From Diprion similis (taxonomy: Eukaryota; Arthropoda; Insecta; Hymenoptera; Diprionidae): a stretch of 64,000 bases of DNA. This document shows, piece after piece, positions 25,007-38,400 of this stretch (within the stretch, counting starts at the first letter, position 1; each line of letters starts with the position of its first letter). The stretch covers positions 12,710,001 to 12,774,000 of the forward strand of contig NC_060116.1 of NCBI RefSeq assembly GCF_021155765.1, written 5' to 3'. The notes beneath the pieces were generated by a model. That model saw nothing but the letters and a program-made list of their open reading frames with translations, was not told the DNA's origin and searched no databases. The translations under genes were made by a program, and so were the position numbers.

Positions 25007-28000
25007 TTGAGAGCTTTTCCTGCATCGGCGGCTGATTTTTAACGCAAGTTCACCGAACATTCCGCAAGCTTTGCTTCTCTCTCTCTCTCTCTCTTACTCT
25101 CTTCTCTGCAGGGCTCTTTGAACTTGCGGGGTTAAGTTTGAAATTTACATCCTAAAGTTATGAATCGCTCGTCTATTGTTTTACCGGAGATCATAGACCT
25201 GCTCGGGTGGTGGGCGACCCTCGAGTTTGTCAAAGGCATCGCGCGTATTGAAATTTGAAATATGTATAATCGAGGACCCGAGGGGACCAACTTTTGAACG
25301 ATCCCCATCGCCCTCCATTTTTACACTCTTCGTTTACGGTCAGATTCGCTTTTGGCAAATGCGTGGAAAAGTTGAACGAAAAAAAAATGATAGCCGTCGG
25401 CTTTGTGGGTGAATGGATCGAATGAAAAGTTGTCGGAAAAGACTAAAATACAGTTCGAAAATTCTTGAGAAATTTTGTTTTTGCCAATCGTATAGTGAAC
25501 GAGAATGAAATAACTTCCCTGCTGCGTGATAGAAATTAGTTTGAGCAAATTCTAACAACACGATCTCAGCTAGGATATCAACAATTTGGGAAACGGTTTT
25601 ATAATCAGAAATTTCGAAATTATTAAACTCGTGTTTTTATACGCTGTTAATATTCTTGGATTAATTTTATTTAAAAAGAATTGGTGGCTAATTTTGAAAT
25701 CTGAAAACCAGGTGAGAGGAAAAAATGATAATTCGAAAAAATAAGAAGACTAAGAAGAAATTCTCAGGGTGCAATTGAAAAATGCTTAAATAACCGCACT
25801 TCACTTTCTGCTTTTTACTTCCGGTAAGACAAACGAAAACGATGATACAACCTCTGAAAGAAGCGCTCTTTTTTAGTATCCACATAATAATCGAGTGTGA
25901 AACGAGATCGCGTCACAACAGCGTGAAAATCTGTGTTTAAAAATATCGTTCTCGCTCGATTTTTTATCTCATCTTGTACACATCCTATACGTACGCACTT
26001 TGCGTATCGGGTTTATTTACGTTACTGCATTTCCTTCCTGCACTTGATGCGCAAAGCTTGTCGTGCGCGCTTTCAGTTTTTTCGAATATTTATTTCAACC
26101 AAAGTATACTTAGCATACTGACCATTGAAAAGTCTGAAAAGCATCGACCGAAATTTTTATTTCCCGTTTCCCGCGGGGTAATTTTCATGCCCGAACTGCT
26201 GATCCGAGAAAATATACGTGCAACGCTAGGACGAAATCGATTTTTTCAACATCTTTCGCTTAGCAAAGTGGCAGCCTCATTAGCGTGATGCGAGAGATGA
26301 TAAGCCGCATCGATCGAATAAGTGCGAACAGCTCTTGAGTGCAGTGCAGCTAAATTGCACGGAATTATGCCTTCCTTAAAACATTCGACGGAGAATTTAT
26401 CACCCACCCATACTGCCTTTTGACGATTTTCCCGAAGGTGTCAAAAGACTTTTCAATCACGAATCGAAACCAGGCAAATACATAGTAGTAGACCAAACTA
26501 TATAACGAAAAGCAGCTTTTCTTTTTCCCTCGATTAGACGTACACTTGAGAATTTGCGCGCATTATTTGCACTCGTTTCAGAGTTGAGTGCTGCTCGTTT
26601 ATTAATCGGCATTGAAGTTTAACAACGTCTACTTGAGGAGTATGTATGTACCAATAAATGCAGAAGACGTGCGCCACTGTGTATTATATAGGTAGCTGGT
26701 AGATATGCATAGAGCTGCATTGCCTGCAAGATGGAGAAACTGCGGAAAAGCACAAGAATCGCTGGAGCTGACCCCAGCGGTATAGTTTGCTACGTAACTT
26801 ATGTGTACGTTATAAATTATTTATTCACTCACAAGTTTTGCGCCATTGCCCCGAAGCAGCAGCAGCTTTTGTTTCCCTCCTTCTCGTTCATGAACGACGC
26901 CGCAAAAGCACCGTCAGCTTCCATTCCCGAGAAGTAATCTCGGGACGAGTCAAGTTTCGAGATTATAACGAAACCCTCTTATTCCTAGAGTGGCTAAATC
27001 CGTTGTCTTGAGGATTTACTCGACTTTGTTACACCCTATCCACCAAACCCACGACGCTTTTCCTCAAACAATCCAACGACTAACCGCTACATATCCGCAT
27101 TAGAAGGTATGCTAAGCTTTCTCCTAACATAATTAATACTAAAGCTATCTTCCGTCTCTGTCTCTCACTCTCTCTGCTTCTGAAATAAACACAGCCAACT
27201 GTGATCAAGGATTGCGCGAGTAAAAGTGCGAACCTCGAGAAATCGGGAAAACACACAAACGACAGATTTATCATTCTTATAATTCCCGCAAGCTTCGATT
27301 TTGCTCAAAAAATCTGATTGCACTTGTTCGGAGGTAATATAAGAGAATCTTCAGTTCAAAAATTCGTCTCAATATTATTATCGGTATGAAAAAATTTCCT
27401 ACATTCCAGCCTCATTCAAACCAATCGAAAAATTATTCGTCGAATGAAGGACTATCAGAAAGTGCACAACAATTTAGTTTATCTTCGAGAGGCTTGCAGC
27501 AGATACAAGATACGAGAACGCACTCGGATTGAACGCTGGGCTCCATCCATATCAAAATGTGTATACATGGGTCCATGAATGTATAAATGCAGGTTTCGTT
27601 GATGGGAGCAGAGGCTGATAATGGCAGCTAATTCGAGGCAGAGGAATCCTTAGATATTCTCGCTACCTTGCCCGTTAATTTACAATACGTAATTAGGATC
27701 ATCTTGAGCTTTAAGCGCAGCGCAAAGGCACACGCGCTGCATTGGACAGCTGTGAAACGCACGGAAATTCACCCCTCGAGGCGGAACATGATTTTCCGCG
27801 ATTCGCTGCCTCGCGAGGCTTTCTTTCGACTATCGTTATTTTTTTTCTTTCTCTCTCTCTCTCCCTCTTTCTCCTAATTAACCGCTGTGAATATTTTCCG
27901 TCCAAGGATTAGTTGCGACGGAGAAACGGATTTTATCAACAAAAAAAACAATGTATGTAGAGAAATGCGTGAAAAATATAAATAACTAAATAAATAAAAA

Positions 28001-30502
28001 AAAAAAAAAATAAAAAAAAAAAAAAACGGGGGAGTCAAGAGCTCTGGAAGACGAATGTATGTGTGTAATATAAACGGTTAGGCGTATATATATGTATACG
28101 TATAAGCTGGGTACATCAGCCTGTATAAGCACTGAAATTCCCGTGATGCATTGTAATTACGATCCTGTCTAAAAATAAATTAATTCTCGCTGGAACAGAA
28201 GAGGAATCCGAGCGTAACAGGCACACGGACGAAAGATATGCAGCGTGTAGGGGTGACTGTGTGTTTGTGTAGGTATAGGATAACCAAGCATGATGGATAT
28301 TTTAATCACGCATGTGCCGCAGTGTTTGAATACCGCGGGATTTTGAATTTATCATTATTTTTTGAGAAGAAAAAACGAAAATAAATTAAATAAAAAAAAA
28401 AAGAAGAAAGTTTTTCTACAGTTACAGAGTAAGTGGTCGCGTGTACGTATATAACAAAAGCGCGATAAACGTCGGAGAGACAATTTTTTATTTTCATTCT
28501 CCTCCTCCTCTCTCGTTCACTCGCTCTCTCTCTGTCTTGTTTCATGTTTTGCGAATTTACAACGATATTTCCAATTAAACGTCCCTAAAAATTTCTCACC
28601 TTTGATCCGCGACGCAGGCCGCGAGGGTTGCGCGCCTATAAGAGACAAGGGATGAGGATGATGGAGAGGGGAAGAATTTTTTTCTATATACCTTACGTAC
28701 TTTTAATAACATAACGTTTTTCCCTCACATTTTTAAACGAAGCTTTGAAATTTTTATGAAAGTAACTCCGATCGCTTCGCCGCCATGCTGCAGGTTCAAC
28801 ACACCGTCCAACGATAAAATATATAGCGTTAATTAATTATGAAATATCCCGCTTGGCACCGCCGCACCTTTTTCACAATTTTTCCTCTTTTAGTTACCGT
28901 TTTTTTTCGCTTTCTTTCTGTCGGCTGAGTCAATTTTTTCAAATAATTTTTTTCGTTCCCGTTTCACTATTTTGCAGTACCTACCTCGGTTTCACATAAT
29001 ATCACTTCGTATTCCTTTGTATAATAAAAACTGTCTTTTTTCTACTTTTTTATCCTTCTTTATTATTAAAGAGAACATTTCTTGTCAATCTCTGTTCTAT
29101 AATATCAGCCGCTCTCGCTCGCCTCGACAAATATTTTGCATATTAAACGTGAAAGCACCGCGGTGGAATTGCAGTGAACCGTGTTTGCGAAACCTTCACT
29201 GATATTTATTATACGTATACAAGGTACGATATATACCTAAACTTTTTCAAATATCTATATATGTATATTATACCTGCAGGGAGAGGATGTAATAACTACA
29301 AATTTTTATTCAGCTAGTCTACCGCGGTGCAATTCCATTTCAAATAACTATAAATGTAAGTAAGCAAAGGTGCCCAGAGATTGACAAACATTCACTTCCG
29401 GAATGACAGACGTTGGATACAATTTTTCAGTCATTAAACTCGTGACGTTAGGTCAGAATTTGCCTTTTTTTTAATCTCTAGTTATGTAAAAACGTGAAAA
29501 CTAAAGATGCAATAGTCGCTTGATAAATCGTTGACAATCTTGATAAGCCCGATTAAACATTAGCGGAAAATACCGCGTCGCTTTGTTTTTCGCAAAATGG
29601 GGATAAAATATTACCGCTCTGTTTCCAATGGTGGTTAAAATTAATTTTCTAAATTGCTTTTACCTACCACGCATCGCGACAGCAATTACAGAACGATCGA
29701 ACTGATACTTAAATTAAATGTGCTGTGTTTGTATGTTAAACTGTACGCATTACACGATTACAACGATTGAAAACATGCAAAAGGAAATATGGATTGTAAA
29801 ACAGTTGATGAGCGACACGAATAAGGTTAGTCCATCAATTATTGACCTTTTTTGGTTGTATACGATTGATCCTTAGTTCTGAAATGACTAAAACAACAAA
29901 TTTTTAGTGTCTAATCCTCTAGAACTTGGCTTTAGTCATCGAGAAGATCACAATTTGTGTCGTAAGTTTATAATTTTGGAAAATAAAAGGATCAATAATT
30001 GCGTCGATCTTAAATGGTTTTGCATTTTATATGCCAACCAACTGCAAGCTGTTGCTCGAGTTTTGCTGATATCAGCTTCAACGAATTAAGCTTCAGGCGT
30101 CGCGTTTCCGCGTGTTTAGATTTTACTTGTCGTCCTGTCGTGGAGCAGGAAATTTACGAATAACCGAAGATATTAGTTTTGTCGTTATATAATAATGTAG
30201 GTACAATGTATCCATGATAATAATAATGGGCAGAAAATTACTCCACCCTCGACAGAATTTTGTATAATCGCTAATTGCCAATCAAGTTGAACGGCCTCTG
30301 CAGGACTCCACGATCGTACATCCGAGTTCAATAGTAATAATTGCCAATAATACCAATTACCGCATATTCTACCCTAGCACCCGGATATTAAAATCGAGAA
30401 ACTTACTTCGCGGCAGTCTGAGCAAAGTGAATTGATTTTTAATTAACATGGAATTTACAATTCGTGCGCGAACTTAACTTACATATATATACATACACAA
30501 AT

Positions 30503-31093
30503 TGACTATTTTTTGTTTTTCAAAGAACATTGAAAAATCCTCAGAGTATCCCTAAACAAAGGTCCTGTTAAAATATGAGCTCTTAATATTATTAATTTAA
30601 GGTGACGATTTTCAATTTTCTATTTATGTATGTAAATAACACGAGAAAATTTTTTCTGAACTTTGAAATTTTATTGCTCGGAAACGAATCACTGTACAAT
30701 AATAAGCAAGATAGATTTCTGTAGGAAATTGAACGCTCCATAAAAAAGTTCCGAATGAAGACTTACGTAAGTCGAGCCGTTTCGAAGTTATCATTACATC
30801 ATTATTTAGAACAGTTCAATGGTTAAGGCTTCATAATTTGAGAACATTTTTATAGAACATTCAATTTCCTAAAAAAAACCACTCTGCTTATTATTGTAAA
30901 GTGATTCGTTTACGAGTAATAAAATTCCAAAGTTGAGTAAAAAAACTTTCCCATTTTATTTAAATAGAAATAGAAAATTAAAAATCGCCACCTTTAAATA
31001 ATAATAATAAGGCTCATATTTTCACGAAGACTTTGTAAACAAAGTTAGGGATGTTCTGCCAATTTTTCAATGTTTTTTGGAAAATAAATAGTC
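30503..31093. mobile_element. Near-complete 591-bp palindromic (fold-back) element
   Basis: The outer ends are GACTATTTTTTGTTTTTCAA at 30503 and the complement of AAAATAAATAGTC ending at 31093. Inward pairs, read with the right arm complemented, include ACATTGAAAAAT, CATCCCTAA against TATCCCTAA, AAATATGAGC, GGTGACGATTTTCAATTTTC against GGTGGCGATTTTTAATTTTC, AAACGAATCACT, ACAATAATAAGCA and AGGAAATTGAA. Similarity extends almost to the centre near 30798. No coding sequence is present. It is distinct in sequence from the 12.7-kb element. An oddity is a perfect 14-bp palindrome GACTTACGTAAGTC at 30760-30773 near the hinge. Confidence 0.85.
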
Positions 31094-32550
31094 CATTTTC
31101 TTTTTTTTTTTTTTCTTCTTTTTTCTTTTTTGGTGTACCTATATAGAAACTTTTCATCGGAGTTTCGACGTATCGTACGACTGACGATGAGACGAGACAA
31201 TAACTGGAGAGGAAAGGGAGACGCGCTGCGCCGTAGAAAAGTTAGAAATTTTCAATCTGCGAGGCTTATAAGGAGACGCAGGCGGGTTTGCGAAGCACCT
31301 GAGACCTCCGGTATCAGCGAGATACGAAGAAGGGCGGTTGCTGCTGGATTGTACAAGTTTCGCGAAAATAATCGAGAGGCGTAATATTATGGACCAGAGC
31401 GAGGCGCGTAAAACCGCCACCGACGCCGTTTACTTCATCTACTAGTGAAGGCGGAAGACCTTCGAGGTACGTAGATCGAGAGATCTGCGGTTGTGTTTGT
31501 ACTGCAACGCGAGGAGAGGAATAGCCGAGATTTATGTTGGGATTCTAAAGATCCTCGGGGATCTTTTTCAGGGATTACCTTAGGTTTTCAAGATTTCTTC
31601 CATTTTAATAGAGCCATTTATTATCGGCCCTATGTATACGAAATATCATAATACCTGCAGCCTGGTGTTTTTTTTTTCCTTTTGTTTTTTATCTATTCCA
31701 GTTTGGTCGATATTAATCGATTTTTTTCGAATACCAACTGCAGATGAGAAAGTATTTTTTAATTATGAGTTCAAATTCATTTACGAATCCGTCGTACAAA
31801 ATTTCATTGAAATAGATTTTATTCAAGGTTTATGGCTATATAATTTAAATACACAATATTTAGGAGAGCAAAACAGAGAAAAAAAGAAAATTTCAAACGA
31901 TCGAACGCCATTCGTAAGAATTTACTCTCCCAAACTAGATATTTGACTAGAATGAAAAACTGATCATATCTTGTTTTATATTTTACGAGTATTTTACTAA
32001 ACTGATCATGGAGGAGCGAATGGGTCGGTAATATAAAATGATGGGGGGGGGGGATGGGGGAGTGATCGTGATTTTTTACACCGGAACAAAAGAATTGCGA
32101 TATTCGCATTCCTCGCTGATCCTTGAACGCGACGACGTCGGTATCCTGCAGCCCTTATATACAGCTGGAGATCGGCGGCGAAAAGAAAAAGGGTCGAGAG
32201 AGAGGATCGAAGAGATGCGGGGATGCAAATTCAATGCTTTTGCAACGCAGACGCAAACAGCGGAGCAAACCTTATAATTCCCGTATTAAAATTGCAAAAC
32301 GCAAAATGACTAATCTGCGGCTTTTCCACGAAGCCAAGGCGAGTCTTCGTCGAGGGAAAAACCTCTCTCTCTCTCTCTATCTCCGTTTGTCTCTTTTACT
32401 CTAGGCAGTCTGTCACAGCTGAAATAAAAAGAAGGAGAGGAGGGAGGAGGCGGAAAAACAAAGCGATGACAAATAAAAATGTAGTGAAAGACGGAAGGAG
32501 GAAAAGCCTCGAGAATGAAAACTGCCGTTCGCAGCATCCCTATTCACGCA

Positions 32551-32583
<33 letters not shown>

Positions 32584-35120
32584 ATACTGCTGCATGCCAT
32601 ATTAAAACCGAGCAATGTTTGCGAATTGTTCCTCTCATTGTTCGAGTCGCGGAATGAGACGCGAAGAGGCATCGACGTCATCATGGATCGACCATCCGGG
32701 CTGTGTTCCTCCCGATCCACCTGTCTCGACTTTTCAAACAATCGGCCGACTGACCCTCGGCAATACAGAATACACGCGACCGACGTACGAAACAATAGTT
32801 CAAAACGTCGACGAATCGAAGCAACGAAAACAGAAGAAATTATCTACAACAAAGGAGGGAGGGAAATACTCATTTCAATTTGGAAGACGAAGAATCTCAT
32901 TGCGATGCGGAAAAGGAAAGAAAAATTTTTGCACAGGTAAGATCAAGACAATATTGTGCATATATATATATATATATATACATTGTAATATTGAGAGTTG
33001 AATTGAAGTTAAATTAAAAAAGATTTAGCATCATCTAGATTTATTTACATAATCTGATTTAAAAAATATTTCCGATTAATTTGATAGTTTATTTTTAATT
33101 AGGAGTTAACGTTAAAATCGGAAATATAGTTGATATTTTCACGAGACTGTACAGTGAAGCTCCTCAATACTTCCAGAGTATCATTTCATTTCGGAATTTG
33201 AAATTTCTATCAATTACCGTTCAAAGTTCAAAAACGACGAAAATGGCACACACTAGGGTAAAATCTTTGTCGACTGAATCGGCCGAAGTCTAATTACGTC
33301 TGCCGTTGATACAGCTATAGTGTAGGGTTTATTCACGTGTAGATACATGTATAATGCAATCCTCATTCAGCTGTGGGGAAGGCGAATTACATTGCACGGT
33401 AGAGAATTACTGTACAACATGTACGTACCACATGCAGATAGGATAATTGCAGGTGGTTGGTCGGCATTTCTCATCGGGACATAAAAGTAATAATTTATCA
33501 ATGTCGTTGTAACAGGAATACAAGAAAATCCATTGTAGATTCGTAACACTGGGATAAGTTTCGCGGGTCCAGATGTTGCGATGTAGGTAATACCTCGTCA
33601 CACAGCAGCAGGTTATTGCCCAGGTAAATACGTAAAGCGGGTGTACATAATAATAAATCTGAGCCTTAATTGCCGCGAGTTTAATTCGCGACAGTCAATT
33701 ACCAGCTGTGAAAATTTCGCGGCACTGCACTGGCGCAAATACGGCATGGCAGCGTTACAATATGAACGTATATACACGTATATACAGACTACTAACACAA
33801 CACAGGCAATCCTCAACCCACTCGGGAGGTTTCAATTCTCAAGGAAATCCGCGTAGCTTTATATATATTATATACCTGCCGTATATAATATACGTATAAC
33901 GTAGAACGTATTGTGTAGGTTTTAGTATACCTCACGACGCTGCATAGGTGCGGGGATTTGCAAAATCGAAGCAAATACTCCACGCGGCGTTCGTTCTTGT
34001 ATATTATATATATATATATATATATACGAAACGAGGGTTTCTGTCTGTCTCGTATGTATGCGTGTTTATATACGTACAACACCAATTGGGTGAATGCCGG
34101 ACCCGAAAAGTCCCCGGGAAAATTATTATCCCCTCGTTTTGACGCTGAGGAATACGCGTGGCTGCGAGGCAATTGGCAAACTTTTCAAATAATATGCGTT
34201 ATATACATATACGTACGTATAAGGTGAGTGGGATGCGCGTGAGGCGATATATAATATAATATAAGCGAGCCTCAGGTATGCCGGTGTAATTTTTAGTTAG
34301 GTCATATTTTTCATTTTTCTCCGTGATTATTATTTCGTTTCCTTTTTCTTTTTTTCTTTTTTTTTTTTTTTTTACTGGTGTTTTTTGTTGTTTTTCTTCC
34401 TCTCGTTTCGCAAAAAAAGGCTTCCCACGCAACTCCCGCTTGAAATACGACCTTTGATAAATCCTATTGTATACGCAATGTTCAGAAATTCTTTACCTTG
34501 TCGGACAAAGAGGGAAACTACGCTCGGGACGCCTGCCTGGGCGGTTCTGGATTGCCGTGGTTATATCCTTATACTCCCAGGGGAGAGTTTTCTCGTTCCC
34601 GTGTGGCTTGGAATAAAAAGCTCGCGAGAGGACGAAGGAACTAAATTTTCAATTATCTCACCGAGCGGGTATCTATTTTGCGATATGTACAAGTAACAAC
34701 TTGCGGGATATTATTTAGTCTTTATCACCAGCTCGTTTGATACATTATATCCAACAACTATACTGCACCATGAAGCAATCGCGCTAATATACCGCGTGCG
34801 ACAAATGAATGTCGGTATCTACAATAATGCAAAATTGGAAAATTTATCAAAGAATTGCACCCACGAATCGAATTTCACGTTTATATTATATTCCTCGTAA
34901 CGTCACTGGGGGATAAATTTGATTCAATTTATACAGCCACTGGGTATATTTAGTACAGAATATAATCATCCAAGTCAACTTCAACTTATCTTTATATAGT
35001 TTACTACATTTTGCTACATCGATCAGGGTTTTTCAGACGAGTAGCTATATCTTTTCTCTGCAATATTCACAAGAAATTAACTACACATCCTTAATATTCT
35101 ATTTACAGGGAGAAAACTTG
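31094..35120. other. Spacer rich in microsatellites; no gene recognised
   Basis: Contents: T-rich run at 31101-31131, 11-nt G run at 32043-32053, CT tract at about 32366-32380, CTG array at 32553-32583 (read as polyalanine or polyserine in chance frames), TA arrays at 32959-32980 and 34005-34026, and a T-rich run at about 34337-34373. No conserved exon. Confidence 0.45.
32553..32583. repeat. CTG trinucleotide array
   Basis: About ten uninterrupted CTG/GCT units. Not part of any recognised exon. Confidence 0.95.
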
Positions 35121-35298
35121 TAGGGGATGGTGGGCCAAAGTGGGCCCCTTAAAAAATTGGTGTCTTATAATCAGAATAAAATCTTTGCGAGTAATTACGA
35201 TTTCCGAATAATGATATTTAGAAAAAGTTGAAGTAGTTATTTTATCCCTTGTTATTTAAAAAATTTTAGAGGTGCCCACTTTGCCTCATCATCCCCTA
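35121..35298 (-). mobile_element. MITE, copy A (178 bp, internally deleted)
   Basis: Terminal inverted repeats begin TAGGGGATGGTGGGCCAAAG at 35121 and end with the complement of TAGGGGATGATGAGGCAAAG at 35298. The flanking TA on both sides fits a TA target duplication as used by Tc1/mariner-type elements. Read on the minus strand, the interior (ATAACAAGGGATAAAAT, AATTACTCG, AGATTTTATTCTGATT) matches copy B at 43324 but lacks roughly 110 bp of it. Non-autonomous; no ORF. Confidence 0.75.
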
Positions 35299-38220
35299 CT
35301 GATTTTTTTCCAACAGAACCGTATTTTTTAATTAAACTTGAAAATGAAAGTAGTCAAAGACCGTAGAGTATAACGTCGACTGTGAATTTTTCTCGCGCGG
35401 TAACGATTTCTTCGTACGATTGCGATATCTTGTTTCAACGGATCGCGATTGGTTCTTGAGATGAAAAATAAAAAACTCGACGGCGAACGTCGTCGTCCTC
35501 TCGCCTCACCCGCGGATATCTTGTCGGCATTTGGTGTCTGAAGGAAGACCGGGAAGAAGGCAGGAAGTGCGGAGTTTTAGTCCGATGCAGCGGCAGCATG
35601 CTTCTGTTTGATATTCAATCCGCGATCCGCGAAGAGGTATGTAATACGTGCTTCGTGGACACGGACTAAATCGATATATCGAGAATCCCAATATCGCTGC
35701 TCCCCCTTCCTCCCCGTGTGTCTCCCTACAAGATCGCACGTCGTGTATGTCCTACACCGTAATTGCGGCCCTACGCCCCCATATGCATATCCATGGGGGA
35801 TGATTCCCGGTTCTCGGGTAAGGGAAGTTAGTAGATCGACATCGTTTCAGCCCTCGATGTATGCTACGAATTGTAAGCCGTGACGAGACGCGAGAATTTC
35901 AATCTCTGGATTTTTCAAATTTGAATGAAAGATAATGAACTTGACAAGAAAAGCTCGGGAACGAAATCGTTCGTGCAAATCGACGATTAGAAACTGAGAA
36001 TATGAATATGAAAAATCTCAAGAATCTAGTTTTTCTAACTTTCCTATTTTTAGAATTTGTCTTTCTGAATTACAAAATTTCAAATCAAAATCTGACTTTT
36101 TGACTTTTCAACTATACATATCTGTCTAAAATTCGATAAATCAAGTCAACGCGTGGTTAAAAATCCGACATCCCAAATGTCGAGATAACCTGACCCATTT
36201 TGTGTGAATATTTAATCTCCATATCAAATTCCCCCGAATCCACAAATTTCCATAAGTTTGTTGCATGTTACGCAAAATCAATGCAACGCAAAAACAAATC
36301 AGCTAAACATCACGCCTCATTTTTCCCACGGGGGTCGAATCGATGACGAAAAAATGGAAAAGACTCGTTCCTTGGGCGGAAATACCAGGGTGACATTACG
36401 GTCACCCTGAAGGCAGTAACAGGTGTCCTCGATGTTGGCCAAAGCCAGTGGAGGTCCAAAGCCCTTGGACGTGAAGGCAGGCAGTATAGAAGCAAGTCAC
36501 GTGTCGCAACGAGCGGATATCAAGGCTCGGCTTCATAATTAAACGGTTCTGATAACACCGATGGATGGTCCCATATGCATATGGATGCATAAGTAGCAAG
36601 GCACGAGGATCCCGCAGGATTCGATTCCAAGATCCGAGGAACGGATCCAGACTCGAGTATAAGGAGCAGGAAACCCTCCTCCTCCTCGGCATTGTCCTCA
36701 TCACCGCAGCGTATTCCCGTCGGCAGTCTACCTCCGGACTGTTCCTGTAGGTACTTACGATACACAATGGGGTCGCAGATTTAACGGCGGCATCTGGTGA
36801 GGAATTCCTCGCCTCTGTGCAGGTGAGCGAAGGAAAGAATTCCCGAGTGATCGTAATTCCCGGGGTTTCCGGGGTGCTTCGGAATACTGCAACGCCTCGG
36901 AGTCGTGCAGGGGGTGCGAATCCTGCAGACCCTTGAGCCGGAGTCCGAATCGTTCGAGTCGTTCCTCTTTCCCCGAGAAATCAAAGCTCGGTGATTTTCT
37001 CAGGCAATTTGGAGGGTCAGATGTTCGGGTGTCGCGTAGGCGTGATTCGTTGCAGTTGTCTCGACTTCGAGCGGGCCAAATTGTATCCTAGATTGAGCTT
37101 TTTCATCAGTACCTACACAAGAAAATTTCCCACCCCTTGGAGAGGATTTACGACTTTATCGCGGTCGACGGTCTCGAGTCGCGGGAGCCAATTTGGCCGA
37201 TCGGTTTATCCCGCACTTCTCGATCGCTCGCCTCGCCCTTCGAATCAGGGAATACAAGCTTCCGGTGTCAGGCGCTTGCTTGCAGCGTTACGCAAAGTCG
37301 ACGTGCCGACACCCGATTCTGATTAAAAGTCCGGATCGACATCGCGACGCCGGCTGGTCAGCCATAACGAGCGATTCCTCGGACGAGTTTTACGTGTGCA
37401 AAAACCGCGGCTTCGGCAGTTGAACGTTCAAAACCGTATACGTTATAATTTCCCTTTTTACATTCCATATAAATTTCCACCGGGCCACATTTTTTATGGA
37501 ACTCCCTCGAGGCAGATGTACTTTAGTGGCGAGGCCTGCCTCCGCAGCGTAGGTATAATAACATATCCGTCCACCTTACACCTCCCGCACTTTGTCACCG
37601 AGTCGCGTAATTAAATCCGCACCAATCGCGAGCTCCGTACACACCGAGATATGGGGTTTTATATTTCTTTGCAATTCTTATCACGTACCCGGTGTACCTA
37701 GACTGGAAGTCGAGGCTCTGCGAGGGTTGAGAATAACGATCGTTTACAGTGTCGTAGATCGGGATCGTCAAAGTTGAAAATGGATATGGATTTTCTCGGA
37801 AAGAATTCCAATTATTCATTTCAACGGAGATTACATGTCAACCATACTTGTCGGAGAATTCGACCCATGCAAAACGGATAATCCACTCACGATGATTTGA
37901 TGGATCCCAAATTACCGCGAGATCCTAATATGTTCAGAGACCTGTTGAAAACCTCGAAACCTCAAGCCTCTAGGTCCTCGTGTATGAATGTTTAAATAGA
38001 TACGGAATGTTCCGCGCATCTAGAAGAACAGCCCACGAGGTACTCCCTCAATTACCTAATGGAGTCTGTGGTTCTCAGCCCACAGCACGAGACTTCGGTC
38101 TCAATAACCGCTACGTTTCTGTCACAAAACATTTCGACGAACAATTTTGACATTGGCATTGATGTATGACGAGAGTCGACATAATAAAGTCTGATAAAGA
38201 CTGATAAAGTCGAGTCTGGG
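35299..38220. other. Spacer with GC-richer patches; no gene recognised
   Basis: 35500-35880 and 36300-37780 are richer in G+C and carry overlapping open frames on both strands, but none shows a recognisable domain. A strong hairpin with 9-bp arms (CAGGGTGAC / GTCACCCTG, 6-nt loop) lies at 36386-36409. The frames around 36402-36767 minus could include an exon beginning after a CCTACAG acceptor near 36749, but no downstream partner was found. Confidence 0.4.
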
Positions 38221-38400
38221 TCAAAACGACGATTTTCTGAGTGTCACTCTGATTCGGGAAACTGCAGCTACTTTTCCTGAGCAATGCAAAACAGCGAAAG
38301 GGTCTCGCTTTTGCTCAACTATTTCCAGCCTCGCTTTGTTCCCGATGCAAACAATGGAAAGGCATACCGTCAGAGAAGCGACCAAGAGGTAAAGTCTCAT
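38221..38400 (-). CDS. Possible short secreted peptide, 59 aa (weak candidate)
   Basis: The ORF from the ATG at 38400 reads MRLYLLVASLTVCLSIVCIG, a textbook signal peptide (Arg, then a hydrophobic core, cleavage likely after a small residue near 20). It is followed by a short basic tail with a KR pair at residues 31-32 (EQKRDPFAVLHCSG) and a stop after KSSF. Such a layout is typical of neuropeptide or small secreted precursors, and the true exon might splice onward before the stop. I do not recognise the peptide and found no partner exon, promoter element or family motif. Random occurrence of a signal-like ORF in 48 kb of spacer is quite possible. Confidence 0.22.
   Translation of the reverse strand: MRLYLLVASLTVCLSIVCIGNKARLEIVEQKRDPFAVLHCSGKVAAVSRIRVTLRKSSF

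Larger units (their letters stand above)
20501..30502. other. Long spacer, mostly AT-rich; no gene recognised
   Basis: Contents: a TA dinucleotide array at about 24568-24595, a CT tract at 25075-25094, CT-rich stretches near 27848-27870 and 28495-28540, and an A-rich (AAAT)n/poly-A tract at 27986-28026. The 24.6-kb dispersed repeat is listed separately. Open frames of 60-105 codons begin mostly at non-ATG codons and lack family features. Confidence 0.45.

Noticed and set aside
25974..26288. 104-codon frame with hydrophobic N-terminus that could pass as a signal peptide
   Set aside because: It begins at TTG with no ATG upstream of the hydrophobic stretch, and no splice partner supplies one.
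32515..32940. 141-codon plus-strand frame with polyalanine
   Set aside because: The alanine run is the CTG microsatellite; the rest has no recognisable features and the other frames are equally open.
36598..36640. tRNA-like B-box (GATTCGATTCC)
   Set aside because: No T-stem pairing around it, no A box or acceptor stem at the right distance; not a tRNA.
36402..36767. Possible exon after a CCTACAG acceptor on the minus strand
   Set aside because: Two frames are open and neither resembles a known protein; no donor or partner exon could be matched.
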